Assembly (NCBI GenBank): GCA_014706295.1
Contig: JACSVZ010000001.1
Location: 80,288,237-80,352,236 of the forward strand
DNA length: 64,000 bases
DNA from: Lycocorax pyrrhopterus obiensis
Lineage: Eukaryota > Chordata > Aves > Passeriformes > Paradisaeidae
Direction of reading: 5' to 3'
Shown here piece after piece: positions 1 through 14,651 of this stretch. Every line of letters begins with the position of its first letter. The first letter of the stretch is position 1. Both the position numbers and the translations under genes were made by a program. Below the pieces are notes generated by a model, which was given only the letters and a program-made list of their open reading frames with translations, ran no database searches and was not told the origin of the DNA.

Positions 1-3000
1 GCAGTGCATTTAGAAAACAGATTATTTCGGAAGACGAGAAATTACGAAGTATGATTAGCCCCCTCCCTCCCCTTTACTCCCACTCCCCTCCCCAAAGATA
101 TCCCCACAAGATGTTAGTTTGGCCATGCACTGTAGGACTGACTCAGCTCTGACGCTGAGTAAGACTTCTGCAAGAATTCAAATAGGTGACAGCTGTTAAG
201 AAAAAAATTCCCTGTTTTTTATTTGCATCAATACCAGTTTGGATTTTTGAATTCATTTCACCTTACACAGCAGACCCACCTTGCTGGTAGCAGAGAGGAT
301 TACTAGCAAAGGGACCTGGCCTGCAAGAGGGTCTCATCCCAGACAGTGGAGAAGTACCACACAGCTCAGAACCTTGTCTTGCTCTTTGCTCCCAGTCTAC
401 CACCACTCTTGTGGGTAGAGGAGTTTCTCAGTCAGTGGGAACTCAGATCTAGGGTGAGGGCTTACCTTCATACCTCCCTGGCTATAAAATTTCCTTTCTT
501 CCAGTCATTGTGTATTGGTTATATTGAGAGACTTAGGTGTGGGGTAGAGTGTGATGGTTCTGCTGTGTGAGCAAGAGGAAAGAATAACACTTCATTAAGT
601 GCTGAATCCCTAAGGCAATCCATATAGTTTGGCTTCTGTGAGAGAAAGAACAGCATCAGAAATGAGGGCAACTGGTACTATTAGACTCTAGGGAGGCTTC
701 TAGTTACAAAAAGAATCCTCTCTTTCTTTAAAGGTGGTCTTATCATGGGAAGAGGAGAGATGAAGGCTTTGTACTCCAAATGGGTGAAACTCCTGGCAAT
801 GTGAGATGAACCAGTTTTGACTTCCTCCCCACTTCTGGGGCTGTGACAGCAGGACTTAGGGGTTAGCCAGAGATCAGCCTAGGGAGTGACTGCACTCACA
901 TTTACCTCTGTTTGGCCACAGTGACAAAAGGGGATTTAAGAAGTGCATAAGAGGGGCTGTCGTATAATGCCTGGAAAGCTCTTCAGTGTGAGACGAGGAG
1001 CAGGAGCCGGCAGGAAACATGAGTGCTTTTCTGGTATGGTGATACAAGGTCACTCTTGTTATCAACTTCTTTGCTTGTCAACTGCCTCCCATCAGAGGCT
1101 GCTGTCACTGGTGAAATAACAAGGACCCAAGATGAGCACCAGCAGCAGAGTCTCGTGTCCTCAGTCCCAGTGGCACCTTGAAATAAGGCAGTGGGAAACC
1201 ACAGAGACAATACATCCTGAACAAAGAGTTTAATTTTGGTCCTTTACAGTTCATCCTCTCAGGATCTTAAATCCTTGGGATACAAGGGTGGAATTCACCT
1301 GGAGACTTAGGGATCACTTGGATGTTTCAATTCATGTCATCCTAAATAAGAATTTTAAAGCAAAACAGGTACATTGCATTCTGTAGGTGCCTGTTTCTTC
1401 CAAAGACTATCAAAAGATTCCCAGAGAAATCAGCTCAGATATAGACTATTACTCTAGACTTTTAAGTAGGGTGAGATAAATGCCACCCAAAAATCTGGTT
1501 AACTACAAGAAATGTTCTCTTGGTGGAAAAATCAGAAACCTGCAATCCAAAAAAATAAAAGTAGTCTGTTACCTATGTGCAAGAATAGTATTGAACATAC
1601 CTGTCATTTAGCAGTAGACCATGACTTAAGACCATTGGGGAGAAGAGGAGGCTATACTGATCGCTGAAGGGAGATTGTCTTCAGAGATGAAAATGTCTAC
1701 TTCAGCATGAAATGACATTGGATTTAGTGTGTTGTTTCCCCAGGTGTACCATCAGCTTAGTTCATGTCACTCCACAACTTAAATGAATTCTTTAGTGCAG
1801 TGACACTGGACATGGCCATTTGGGCAGTGTCCACCTGCCTGGAGATGACAGATCTGGGAAGGCAGACATGAATTTTCTGTTCATCAAAGCAGCCATGCCT
1901 CAGTGATTACCAGTATCTGAATGTTTGGACCTCGTTTTTGAATGGGGAGTGGAGTGTAGCAAACTAGATCTTACATTGTGCATCAACAACTACCTCAGCA
2001 TTTCAGAGGGGAGGCACATCCCTCCCAGAAACAACCTATTTTCCATTCATGCTATGGCTTTGTCCTTCTCACTATCCAGAATTCTGACAGAGATTTCTTC
2101 TGGTTTTAGATAGACTGGTAAGTCTGGATGGTCTTGCTCTCACAGCAAAGCCAGATGCTTATAGTGAGGAAGGGAATTAGTTTTTTGTGGATAGGACTGA
2201 CTTGGTGGTGGAACAAACTCACGAGGTAACACAGTACTCATGTTCTCCTGTGAAGTGTGGACAACGGGTGCTCCTCAGGTAGTGTAGATGTCGGGAAAAA
2301 AAAGAAAATATCTTGCATCTGTATCATCTGTAGTAGATGAAATCTGGTGGAGAACTCAGGTCCTTGACTTAGAAATGGTCAGCTTTTGAGCAAGACAGGC
2401 AGATTTTGCTTTGAAGGAGTCAATAAAGTGCTTTTTGCTCAAGAAGTCATTGCTGAGTATTTGTAATCCTGGTCACACTCAAGTACAGCATTTTCTTTTT
2501 GGGATCAGATTGTGAAGATGCAGGTCTCAGAGGAGCCTAGTGCCTTTGCTCTCCTTCACCTTCCTCAGTCTCACTATGGGCCTGTGTAAAATGCAGAGTT
2601 GGCTTAGAAACCTCCTTTTGGAGACTTGTGAACACCAACAACATACGGCCATTGGGTTGATTGCTGGTTGAAAACGTTCCAACTATTTTTTGTTGTTTTC
2701 CTTGAGGGGGGTTTTGGTTGGGTTTTTTTTTACCCTGAAAATGCTGACCTGACACAAAGAAAACATACTTTGAGAATGGGATGATTTTGACAATACTTTG
2801 ACAGAAACCAGGCAATTTTCCAGTGCAGTCTCACTTGCCAGGTGGGTTTCCAAACCCTCCCTGTTTCTTGTCAGCTCATGCACAGCTCCACTGGCAGGCT
2901 GCCCTGCTGAATCCCAGGCACAAGGATCATGGGTACACCAAGTTCCCGGAGCTTCCCTCTGCTGCATGGAAAGACCCTGGCAAAGGTGGCCGATCTCAGG

Positions 3001-4384
3001 GCTGCCATGCTAAGAAAGCCATCCTCCCTGAGCCTTCTGTCTGAGAGTCTTGGGAATACTGGTAAATGGCTGACACACAAAATACTGTCTAAAAGTTTTC
3101 TGAAATGACTTTTGGAATTTCACCATAGGAAATGTTTATTTATTTTGGAGTAAACTTTTTTTTGGTTTCATCTGTGGAGCTGAACATGGAATAAAATGTA
3201 GATCCATCTGCCCAAATTACTGGTTACCCCTGACTATAAACAGCAAGGTGTTGCCTGCAAACGCTGCTGGGAATAGACACGACCTCTCCTCAGCAGCTTC
3301 ATTCTTTCTCCCTGGGAGATCTCCACAAATGGTCCCACTCCCCACACATCCTCCCAAAGGGCTCTTGACTGTGGGGCATCACAAGATGTTAATCCTGAAA
3401 ACCTCCCTTGTTCCCTGTGGCCAAAAGGAAAGGCTGTTCAGCAAGATGCAGCATTCTTTTCTTTTTATCAGGTCTACAGTGGCCAAAGTCAAGGTGCTGG
3501 ATCCTCTGGTCTGGAGAACACAGGTCAGCCTCTACATGGGACCCACTGGTGCAATGCCAAGGATAACCCAAAGATAACCCAGTGGAGGCAAGATGAGGGT
3601 GATTATGCAACATGGAGACATGGTGAAAGCCATACCAGTTCTTTGGACTACTGTATTACACATTCTCATAATTCAGAGAAAACATGCAATTCAGAACTGA
3701 TTTTAGACTCCCTGATTTTCCCTTGGTGGTTTGAATACAGCAGTGACACAGCCAGATTTGCAGTTAGCGTCTGCCCAGCAGGCTGTGAAAAGGGGCAGCC
3801 CATCTTTTTCATTCTTTGGTCACCTGCGATCAGGTGACTGCAATGTCCCAGAGTGCTTGATGGATGCTGCAGTCAGAGCCCTGCAAGAGCTCGACTCTGC
3901 TGCACAGCAGTCTCTCTCTAACCAAGTGTATGAAACACACTGGTTCCCAAGAGGAATTTAAGGGAAAAAAAAAGAAAATAAAAAAATCAAACCAAAAAAC
4001 ACCTCAAAAAACAAACAAACAAACAAAAAACGCCCACACCACATTAAAAAATTTTAAGCCACTCTGGTATTTTGTATTGAGGGAGGAGGAGGGGATCTTG
4101 GGGATTTCATATGCTGCAGTGCCAAGCACAGCCAGAGAGCAGCCAGGAGCCCCTCACTGGTACCGGGCTGGGCTGGCAGCTGATTGAAAGCATTTGGTTC
4201 ACTCTTTCAAGAAAAACTTGAAAGGCTCCATGATGGGGGAAGAAAAACACAAAAGCAGTGGTATGAGGAGCTGGCTAAAGGGACAGAGACAGGCTGCAAG
4301 CTGGGGTTTAGCAGGTGAAGCCTATTAAATGGACAGATCAATCAATAGCCCTTTTAATGGGAGGGAAGGATCAATCTTTTTCTC
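1..4384. other. Intergenic DNA, no gene recognised
   Basis: The open frames here are short, lack codon structure and overlap on both strands. An A-rich stretch lies at about 3963-4031. I recognise no exon, tRNA or repeat family. Confidence 0.6.
3963..4031. repeat. A-rich simple sequence
   Basis: Alternating A runs with caaa units, including four caaa repeats. No flanking element is recognised. Confidence 0.7.
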
Positions 4385-4760
4385 TGCAAGGGCAATGAAG
4401 CTGTTGAAGTTTATAGAGCACAACTCTGATGAGGAGTGGCTGAGGGAACTGGGGTTGTTTAACCTGGAGAAAAGAAGGCCAAGGGGAGACCTTATTGATC
4501 TATGTAAAGAGGTTGTAGTGAGGTAGGGGTCAGCCTCTTTTCTCAAGGAACAAGCAATAGAACAAGAGGAAATAGCCTCAAGATGCACCAGGCCAGGTGT
4601 AGTTTGGATATTAGGAAGAATTTCTTGACCAAAAGAGTTGTCAAGCACTGGATCAGGCTGCCCAGGGAAGTGGTGGAGTCATTTAAATTATGTGTAGATG
4701 TGGCACAGGGGATATGTGTAGTAACAGACTTGGCAGTGCAAAAAATTCTGTTTCTATGAC
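4385..4760 (+). mobile_element. CR1 LINE fragment upstream of SESN3
   Basis: It contains the CR1 tail motifs gaggagtggctgagggaact, tggatattaggaagaatttc and ctgcccagggaagtggtgga. It ends near attctgtttctatgac, a decayed ATTCTGTG-type terminus. The 5' edge is set where CR1 similarity appears to start (gcaagggcaatgaagctg). No intact reading frame remains. Confidence 0.88.
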
Positions 4761-7700
4761 GCTGTGGCTTACTCCTACCCCACCTCCCTTGTATTCATTT
4801 CCTATAACCAGGTAAGTCCAGGAGAGCTGGATTCTGGGAGGCTGGATTTGGCCCAGAAAACCTGCCCTGGAGCAGTATCCTGCAGGGCTGTGCTGGCTGT
4901 GGCAGGGGTCCCCAGTCCATCCCAGTCTAGCCAGCTGGTACCAGCCCCTAGCACAGAGCCTGGGGCTGTGCGATGCTCACATTACTTGGGGCAGGGAGGA
5001 GGAAAGCTAGCGCCAGCCATGCTGGTGTAACTTGTTAAAAAGTTGTGCTGTTAGACAACAGAGTTAGGTACAACATCTGGTTTTGATCAAAATCAAGGGA
5101 AAGAGAGACATCCTTATGATTTATACCTGCATTTGAGGAGGCCATGCTCCTGTTTCCCACAGTGAGAATGCTGGAAGCTTCACAAGAAGAGTCAAGAACT
5201 TCTTTCAGTAAGCAGATGTGGTCTCTCCTAATTGGAGATTAGTTCCAACCCTGCCATGTTGCTTCAGAAATGTCCCTAATGGCGTTTTGTAAGGATCCTT
5301 GTCCATGGGCAAGCAGAAAGCCCATAAGCTTCAAGGGACTGGCTCTCAACAGTGGCTCATTCTCTGCCTACTTAACTCAGAAAGCTCCCGAGCACAGGCC
5401 AGTGTGCCCGCCTGCTTGCACAGCCCCCACAGAAACGTGCAGTGCTCTAGACACGATTTTTATTCAGAGTCCTGAAAACAGCCCATCCAGTCAGACAGGC
5501 ACAGCTTTGTATTGTTAGGAGCTGGTTCCACTGGGGAATTTTTGAATTCAGATTGCCCAACTCTAGCTCGGCAGGGCTGGGTGCCAAGGTATTTGGGCAC
5601 AAAATGGTCAAGTGAGTTTTCATTCTTTTTTTGTAGACAGACAATATTTTTATGCCCTGTCATGGCTGGGCAATCAAAACAGCAATTAGGTTGCATCAGC
5701 AGATGTGCTTGCTTTTAGTGACTGTCGGTCTCAGCAGCGCACAAGTTATGTTCTGTTTGGTACAAAGATCTTTTCATTTCCAAATAAAACTTGGACCTTT
5801 ACAGGGCTTTGTCAACCATCTGAAAAGCTGAGCAGGGGTGGCATTTGCTTTTAGCACTCTCAGCCTAAGAAAGTGCAGATGTTTATCTTTAGCACTCCTG
5901 TAAGGTGAGCAGAAAAGGGAGACCTTGAACCTGCTTGGCGAATGCAGAGCACAGCGTGTGCCCTTGCTCACAGTCCTGGATAGGAACAATAGAGCAGATT
6001 CTGTTTTCACATCAGCAGAAAACCAGCCCAGCTTCCCAGGTCTGGCCAGCACTGCTCCATTTCGTTACTCTCTTCCCCTGGTGTGGTCTGGCCCAAATTT
6101 AAGCAGCTGTTCTGAGAGTTACCTAACATCCCTCCATGACTGGGCACAGTGATGGCGCTGCAGGACGAGCAACCTGCCATGAGGCCTCCAAATCCACAGA
6201 GAGAAACAGTGACTCACGTGGTCCTGAGCACCTTAAATAGAAGAGATAAGCCATCTGCTGAGGACTCCTGCTTCTGCAGGTGACCAGAGGAGATGGGCCA
6301 CCGAAACGCATCACTTGGCTTACAGATTACCAATTTTAGATGCCACGAATCCTATCTTCTACCTATACAGAGCATCTGCACCCATAATTTCCCAATCATC
6401 TAGCATTCCCAAATCCACCAAGCAGCAATGAAACTTGCTGGTACCTGTCACTTTGGAAAGCTAGGTCTCAGCTATGCCTCAAGCTTCACGGGAGTTTTTG
6501 CGGGTTGGAGCAACTAGGGGATTAAGTACAATAATACACATAAATTTCACTCAAATTAGCTGAGATGCAGCAATGAAGAAGTCTAGGAGAGAGATTTGTC
6601 TCCTGCTGGCTCAGGTAATCATGGGTGCAGCCACATGCCCATCCTGGCACCAAGAGAGGGCAGGAACATCCACCAAGCAACACAGGCACCTTGTTTTACA
6701 GCTCACCACCCTGGAAACAGGGTGCAAGGAGACAGCACAGGAAAAACCCTGGGTTTGGAAAGCACATAGGAAAATGGGGCTCTGTTTTAATTTGAGCTTC
6801 TTTGCCATTGATAGAATATGAACACATTTAACAGCATGGTCATCTTTGGGTTGTCTGTAGGCTGCCTGTGAGGAAAACAGTTTCACCTCTTCATGTTATG
6901 TCATTTCTAATAATGTTTGAAATTAAGATAGAACCCTTATTTTTTTCATATTGATTTACTTCTTTTATATTCACTTTATTATGTTTTCTACCTCTCTCTC
7001 CTCCCAGGTCTGTGTATGTGTATTTGAGGTGAGGATGGTCAGCTTGTACAAAGTACATCATTCACTGGATGCTAATGGGACCGGCTCAAAAATTAATTTC
7101 AAATCTAAGGTCAGAACTAAGGCAAGGTAAGGTCACCTGAAAGTCTCTTACTGACTTCCGAAGAATGCTGGATACTTCTTACATGTAAGAAAAAAGAATT
7201 CTGAGCCTTCCAGCTTTGGCCTTGGCCCATGAGTCACTCACTGCCTCTTGCAGTGGCCGAAGCACCAGCTTTGTGGTAAATGTGGGATGAACTGGAGAAA
7301 GGGTTCATGAATGCTGAGACGGCAGGGACTTCTCCATGTGAAGTTGAGGGCCCTAAGCTTGGGCTTAATGGAGTGGCTGTGATATATGAGCCCAGCACTG
7401 AGAGCCAAAAGGCTCCAAGGGAGCCAAGGGGACTTTCTCACCCACGTGGCCATTGCAGGCAGATTTCATCAGATGCATTTTAAAAGATATCAAGCTCTTT
7501 CCTAAAATCATTTGTCTTTATAAATAACTACTGCAGTTGACAAAGGGCTGTTCTGGGATCTCAGAAAGGATGGGAACAAGAACTCAGAGCTGGAAATGGG
7601 AGGACAGACTTGAGACAGCAGTCAGGTTGGCTGTCTGGGGCACCCCTTAAGCCTCTGCAGCACCCTGAATCCTCATCACCTCCTGCAGGGCTGGGGCAGT

Positions 7701-10700
7701 CAGGCCAGGTGCAGGGGGTTGGCTGAAGATCTCCCACTTATTAAATGGATGGAGGATTTCATCTGTTCAGCCTCCCTTGGCTGAACATACAGAGTGGTGT
7801 TTGGGACTCACTGCTATTCATCCCATGTTAGTGTGCTATAATATGTCCATTAAAACCCATACCACTCACCTCCCCTTCACCAGCCTGTGTGACCTCCTAC
7901 TGAAGTAAGACCATCAAGGCTCAGGCCAGTAAGTGGCAATCAGTACAGTCTGCACTGCACTGTGGCTCCTGATTTCTCCTGCCTATATCCAGACAAGACT
8001 CACCAACACCAAGACTTGGGTTGCCTTCCTGCCCTGGACCCACGGCTGGAGCATGGCTACCAAAGTGACCTCAAGTGTCTACTGAGCTAAAGCCTTAGGG
8101 ACTGACCTTCCCAGAGTGCTAGAGAGACTCAGCCCTTTCTCTCATGTTGTACAGGGCTGGCCATCAGGACATGGCCATGGAACCACCCAGGAGCCGTGGG
8201 GTGTCCCCAGACCATGCTGACTGCAGTACAAGGGAGAGAGCATGGCTACATGCATGGAACAGACCTACAGGATTAGCAGGGATGCTCACCCAGGCAAATG
8301 GTGGAACCCAAAGGCCAGCATCAGACACAAGTGAACCCTGAAATAATGACATGCTGTAAGACTTAGACTCATCCTATATCACCCACAATTATAGGAATTT
8401 CCAGTGATTCTTTGGATGTCAAATGGGCTGGTTTACCCTTTGGATAGAGCCATCCTTCCAAGCTCACTGCAAAGTGACTCTGGCATATCTGTGGTCCTAA
8501 CTTAAACACCTCCTGCACATAGCTCAGGTGAGATGAATAATGCCCAAGAGTTGTCCATGAACCTGTGCAAACACACGTTGAACTCCTGAGAGGAAAATGT
8601 TTGTTCATTCTTTGAACCCTTATCTGGTGCACTGTAAACGTTAAAACACGCCAAGGAATTTGGCTCAAGAATAGTGATGGACTACGAAAGGAGATCAGCT
8701 TTGTGTGCCAAACAGGGGTTCTTGATGCAGTAGCATTTTGAAACAGGTGGCAAAAGGAGGGCATGAACCACAAAGGAAAATGCAGTTTGATTTGAAAGAA
8801 AGCCTGAGATTTTTTTTTTTAATATAAATTCAGTTTTGAAGTTGCCTAAGCATTTTTTTTAATCCTACCTCATTCTTGTGCGATGGACAAATGTAGAGAG
8901 TAAGAAGGGGAACTGCAGCACCCTCTAAATACTTTGTGTGTCATGTGTGTCCCTCATCACCCGCTATGTTTCAGCAGCTACAGCAGAAGTGACCAGATGA
9001 CAACCAGAGTAGCTGGCTGCAAAGTGCTACTGTTGCGTGTATTCAATAAAAGCAGCCATTTGAACACCGTATTCCATCGTGGATTTTTCAAATAAGGTTT
9101 ACATCCAAGGACCTCTTTATTTGCAGCAACTAGGCAGAAACATGAACAAGAAGGACCTCTCATAACAGTGGCTGTTATAAAAGTGTTATTGTTCAAAATC
9201 TCCATCTGACTTGTTGGAGACTATCCCTTTAGATGATGACTTTGCAGTATCACTGGGATATCCTGTGTGATTCCCTTAACTAAAAAGCATCTCTGATGGG
9301 AATTGATTTTTCTGCTGGTGGGAGAGAGCTCACAGTACAACCTAAGAGTATAGTCAAATCAAATTGTTTCTCGAGTGCACCACTTTAGAAAGACAGATGC
9401 AAAAGTTCCGTTCTCAGCTGTGCCCATGACCTGTGCCAAGTCACTTCATCTTCTCATGCTTCCTTTTCCAGTCCAACCTTTTTGCATTTATCTCTACAGC
9501 TTGTGATCTGGGCAGATGAGTTTCATTGTGTTTGTCCAATACTTACTAAACCAGAGCTGTCAGCCTGATTTGTGCCTCTTGGCACTGCCAATGTTACCAG
9601 TTCTTGGGGATTTAGTGAAGGTCTGCATGTTCAGAGGCTGTCATGAAGTCTCCTTTCTTGGCATGTTGCACTGAATTAATTTTTCATTTAAAAGAAAAGT
9701 AGATTTTCAGGCAAGCTTGAAAAGGCATGCACTAGAAATTAATATTTGAGAATATATGTAGAGGTGAGGTAGTGTTATTTTTAACATTTGGTGTTAGCAG
9801 AATGGCAGAAACACAGAAAAGTTATGTATGACATAGCCACAAATATAAAAGCAGTAGAGAGTCAAAATATTCCTGTTCCAAAGGCACTAGACAAGCAAAC
9901 ATCTAATTACCATGTTTTATCAGTATGGAAAACCAGTTAATTTACCAGGAGTTACATCCTATATCTGCCTATTCTGTTTACAAAGGAGGATGCTGCCATT
10001 CAAAGGCCATGGGGCTGTAAGTGGGGGTTTTTTACCCTTTTTATCAGCCAGCCCCATGCTTCTCTGCACTCTGCCTCACACGATGCTGGCAGCCCAGCAC
10101 TCCTCCCCTCCTCCAAACAGCACTGCTGAGCCAAAATCTGCCTGCTCCCTATGCACTGCACAGGGCAGCCCTCCAGGGAGTAAAAAAAAGGGCTGGGAAG
10201 GAGGAGACATAGACTTTCTGTTTTATTGTTGTTGATTCCATGGCTGGCTTCTTGTGGAGTGTGGTGGCCTGCTAGCCTGCCTCTAAAATGGGGATAATGA
10301 GTCATTATTCTGCCAATAACAATGTGCATCTTTATTTAATTCTCCTCCTAGAGCCCTGACTGCCAGCAGGTGATGCAGATTGCCCAGGGTGGGTGACAAG
10401 GAGCGACTGCCAAACAGCTGGGGTCAGTGCTGGGGGCCTGTGGACGGTGTATGTACACCATGCCAGCAAGGTGACAGCACCCAAAAGCCACCTCACACAC
10501 GGACATTTTGGAGAGGTTCTGGGGAGGGAATCACCACCCCAGAGGGCTGAGCACAGTGCTATGCCCTGGGGAGAGGTGGGAAGCCCAGGGGCAGGGCTCC
10601 AGTCCACAGCCAGATGCCTCCCATTGCATTCACTTGCATGAATAAAATACAAAAGTGGTTCTATGGAATTGTCCCTCCTAAGGTGAGAGCTGAAATTACT

Positions 10701-11389
10701 TGCCCTAGGGTCACCCCTGGAACCTGTGGCAAAGTCCAGCCTGCAGGCAGATTTGTGAAGGGAGAGAGGAGATGAGACCTTCCTCAGATCTTATCCACCT
10801 GCATATTACACCTCGGGACTGCAGAGGGGAAAACGTTTTAGCTTACAAATAATTTGATAAATTTAATCTTGAGGTAAGCAATTAGATAAATTCAGTCTTG
10901 AGGAAAGGAAGTCAAATTGCTCACTTTGGTAGCTTTGTGCTCAGATCCATCCTAGCTTGGTAGTCTCTGAATTTCCTATTTTATCTGATGCTGAGGGGGT
11001 GCCCAGTGCAGCTCCACTGTGCCAGCCACAGCTGTGCTATGCTCCACAAAGGGTACCTGCTCAGTCCCAGCACTGCTGCATCAGCCCTCACTGGGCTGGT
11101 GTGCTGTGTACAAACCTTTACATGCAATAACAAGTAAAGCACTGCTTGAACCTTAGCACAAAGAAGCAAAAAACCAAAACAATAAATGCATTTTCCACAA
11201 GGGCAGAGACAGCAGCCTTTGAATAGGAATTGCTGGATCGGCTTATGACTCAGCTGGCTGCTCCCAGAGCACTTCAGCACATGCTCAGCTTGGGATGGCA
11301 ACTGGGGCTCTGCTGGCTTTGTTGGATTCAAAGTGAAATGCATGCAGAGATGCGCTGTAAAGGTGTGGGATATGGGAGAGGTCTGCAGC
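4761..11389. other. Intergenic DNA, no gene recognised
   Basis: The sequence is unremarkable, with a few poly-T and poly-A runs (for example about 8811-8820). Open frames up to 134 codons (8369-8773, minus) have no family resemblance and no splice-supported neighbours. Confidence 0.55.
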
Positions 11390-12240
11390 ACTGGTAGCGC
11401 AGGGGGGACGTGTTGCCCACACATGCTCCCCCCAAGCGATGCGGTCGCCCCAGCGCAAGCAGCCCCTGCAGAGGAGGCCGAGTGTGAAGTGGCGGGCGAA
11501 GGGCAGCCCGTGCTGCTCCCAGGGCTCGGCATGGCGTGGGGTGACACGCACAGGGCTTGCGGGATGCGTTTCACCACTCGGGTCAAGCCCTGCTTGTTGG
11601 AGTGGGAGGAGGGAACCAGCCCAGGCGCCAAAATGTCTGTGACTCTGCTTAGATCATAGTTATAATGTTTTTCTGCATACGGATCTACGTAAATAGAAAG
11701 AAACCATTCATCTCAGCTGGGAGGACTGGCAGTCTTTGGAGTCACCCTGTCCACTGATATCCAGCCACCTTATTTTTTGCCCACTCTTTGATTTCTGCCC
11801 TCCTCCCCCCACCAGCACTGTTCCCAGGGCATCGTCTTCATGAAACGGCCTTTTGTTCGTAGGTGCCTGAAGCCAACGCGCCTCTTTGGCTGCTTCATTT
11901 CACGCCGGCACCCTTAACTGCTGGTTTCATCTTCCTGGTAGCGATTGTCTCAGATGAAGTTTCGGTATCACTGTTTCTCATCTGCGGCTTTAGAGTCCCA
12001 TTTTCACCAGCCAAAAGCCAAAAGCCTTGCACTTGCCTGACCTCTGCAATTACCGGCAAGACTCTTGCTTCACAGCACTGCGGCCTCTGGCCATGGGGAA
12101 CCTTTGGAGCAGGGGCCATTTGGATAAGCCACAGGAGGCCTAGAAACAGCACAGTTCGCTTAAAATGTCCGGTTCTTCCAGCAGTTTCTTTCAAATTCTC
12201 TGCTGCGACCTCACTTGCTGTGAAGTACAGTTTTGATTAC
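11390..12240. promoter_or_regulatory. Isolated CpG-richer patch, possible distal regulatory element
   Basis: CpG dinucleotides are frequent at about 11390-11580 and again at 11870-12210, unlike the CpG-poor flanks. It includes GGCGCCAAAA (11624-11633), which contains a perfect E2F-type TTTGGCGC on the minus strand. It lies about 11 kb upstream of the SESN3 ATG. No exon is recognised. It could be an enhancer, a small promoter, or conserved non-coding DNA. Confidence 0.35.
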
Positions 12241-14651
12241 AGTGTCATTTGAATACTGCCTGTGATGGCAGAGTGTCTGTCCTCACCTCTGGAGGGTCTT
12301 CCTGTTTTTTACTTTTTTTCTTCTTAATCAAAGGGGAAAGTTGCTAACCATCCCAGGCTGCAAGTTTGCCGTGGGTCTTAATGTACAGAAGTGCAAAAGA
12401 AAGCATTAAACACAATTATTTGAGGATTTCTCCCCTCCAATGCAGATTTGTGCAAGAACTTAGCGAATCTCCTGGTGCTGCTCAGGATATTCCGCTAGAT
12501 GCGTACTGCCTTCGGTTTTCATTATACCATGAGCATCCATCTGACTTCAGCCAGCAGCTTCTAATAGCTCTTCAGCAAACCCCAAACATTTGCCAATACC
12601 TTCAGTGGTGTGAGGAGCCCACAGCCAGCACCTCTTTGTAAAAGGTGAAGAGCAAGGCATGGTAACACAACAGATTGTGTGGGAAAATGGCAAGCCCACC
12701 ACATGCCCATAATGCTGCTGCACAGAGTAGGTCTGTTTCTGATTTCAGCTATCACATTGCAGCTGCAGTGCATGGGATTTGGGGGTGGAAACCCCCTGTC
12801 ACACCATTGCCGTGCTGTGGGTCTGTTCAGGCCCAGACGTAAACTTTGCAGATCAGTAAAGCACCCAAAAAAATGGTGGCCATTGCAGTTCTCATGGGAA
12901 GCTTGGCATTAGAATAGATCACCTTAACTCCAAGTCCCCTGGAAGTTCTGCAGCAATTAGGCAAGGCATGCAGGAAGACTCAGAGGCCCAGGACCTGCCT
13001 GCCTTCCTACAGGATCTTCTCAGATAGGTATTTGTCCTCTCAAGGAACAGGATATGATGGGATTAAGGCTCGTGGTGCTGCTCGCTGGCTCTGCTCAAGG
13101 GCTGGAAGAGGGTTAGGCATTCAACCCAGAGTTGGGGAAGCTAACTGGCTCTGCTCATGAATCACGCCCAGCACACCACTGTCCTGTGTGTCAGTACAAA
13201 CCCTAGGAAACACAAGTTTGTGAGTCTGGGCACCATGCTCCAGCACAGGCTATGGCCATGCCTTGCCTTCCTCAAGACAAGAAGTATTCTGCTCTTCTGA
13301 CAACACCCCAGCTTTCAGGGATGGATGCAACCATGGTACTGAGGGGGAGAGAAAAGTTTCTGCTCAGCTTTCTCCCTGCACTAGCCAGTGGCAGCTAATT
13401 AGATGGCAAGTGTCCCACCATGCCTTGTGGCTCTCCTAGGAAACCCTGAGTTGGCTAATAATTTTAGCATAAACGGCAAGAAAACTCCGGATAGCAGAAG
13501 AAAATGAGATCACATTCAAACTATCACACTGCCTTTCTTGGTGAGAAGAATAAAATGTCTGCCTGTTGCTCAGATAACTTCAGACACACTGTGCATGATC
13601 TGTTGGGTTCTTCCCATTCATGCTATTATCAAGAATTCAGCAGCCACATCAGCTTTGTCTTCAGTTTGAGTATTTTCCTGTTTTACTTTCTCTGCAGCTT
13701 ATCGAGTACAGACACTGTTCTTTGATAACTCCACAGATAACTGCTCTTTCTGGACTTTCATTTTCTCCGTTCATACAGCATCTTACATGAGTGAATCTCC
13801 ATGTACTTCACAAAGTCCTGGAAGGGAGGATCTGGAGGCAGATGGGGTCTGATTCTCCAGTACCTTGTGCTGCCCTTCATAATAACAAAAAGCTTAAAGA
13901 CCTGCAAAGCAATTTGAGGTGTGGGAAAGGAGAACCCAGTTTCACAGAATTACAAATCCTGTCTGCTTTTCATGATGAAGTCGTATGCTGGTGAGCATTG
14001 TGTTTCTAGAAAATAATTCTCACACAGAAGAAGGCACAAAAAGTCTGTGGCAGTCCCAGAAGGCAGCAGTCAGCTATCCCAGCCCTCCATGCCTTGTTTT
14101 AACACTGACCCTCACCGCACAGAGGCAGTGGAGACTCGGGGTCAGGTACCAGGAGGCTTGGGAAGATGACGGGTTTTTTAGCACTTAGGATTTTCACTGC
14201 TGCCATGATGCCCAGGTGCCCGCCACGGACAGGTGCCTCCAAAGCAGCTGACCAGCATACCTTTTTGTTTCTGAATAGTCTCTCATGTCCTTCATCCCAG
14301 TGGGGAAAGGGAAAACTTGCTACAGACAGGACATGCCTCGATTTTTTTTTTTTTTTACCAGACAATAAATATTTTTTCCAGTCTCTTTCGTATTCAATGT
14401 CAGCTTCTCTACTTTGGGACAGCTAGCTACAGGTATGCAAACCCAAAGATGTGATTTATTCACTTGTGACCCTCTCTCCCACCCATAGCCAAACAAATTG
14501 GCGATGCTTCAACAACAACTGCATGTGGCAGCTCAGAAAACACCCAGCAAAATTACCTGGCACAGTTGCAAGTTGTTCACTGCACTGACAAACAGTTACC
14601 AACCACTTTCTTCTGCTCTCCGGGCTTAATCATGTTACAGACACTGCTTGG

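Noticed and set aside
8369..8773. 134-codon minus-strand open frame
   Set aside because: No recognisable motif, isolated in intergenic DNA; the length is within chance for 64 kb.
10981..11631. 216-codon minus-strand open frame
   Set aside because: Cys/Ser/His-rich with no family resemblance. It overlaps the CpG-richer patch, where stops are rarer, and no splice-linked exon is seen.
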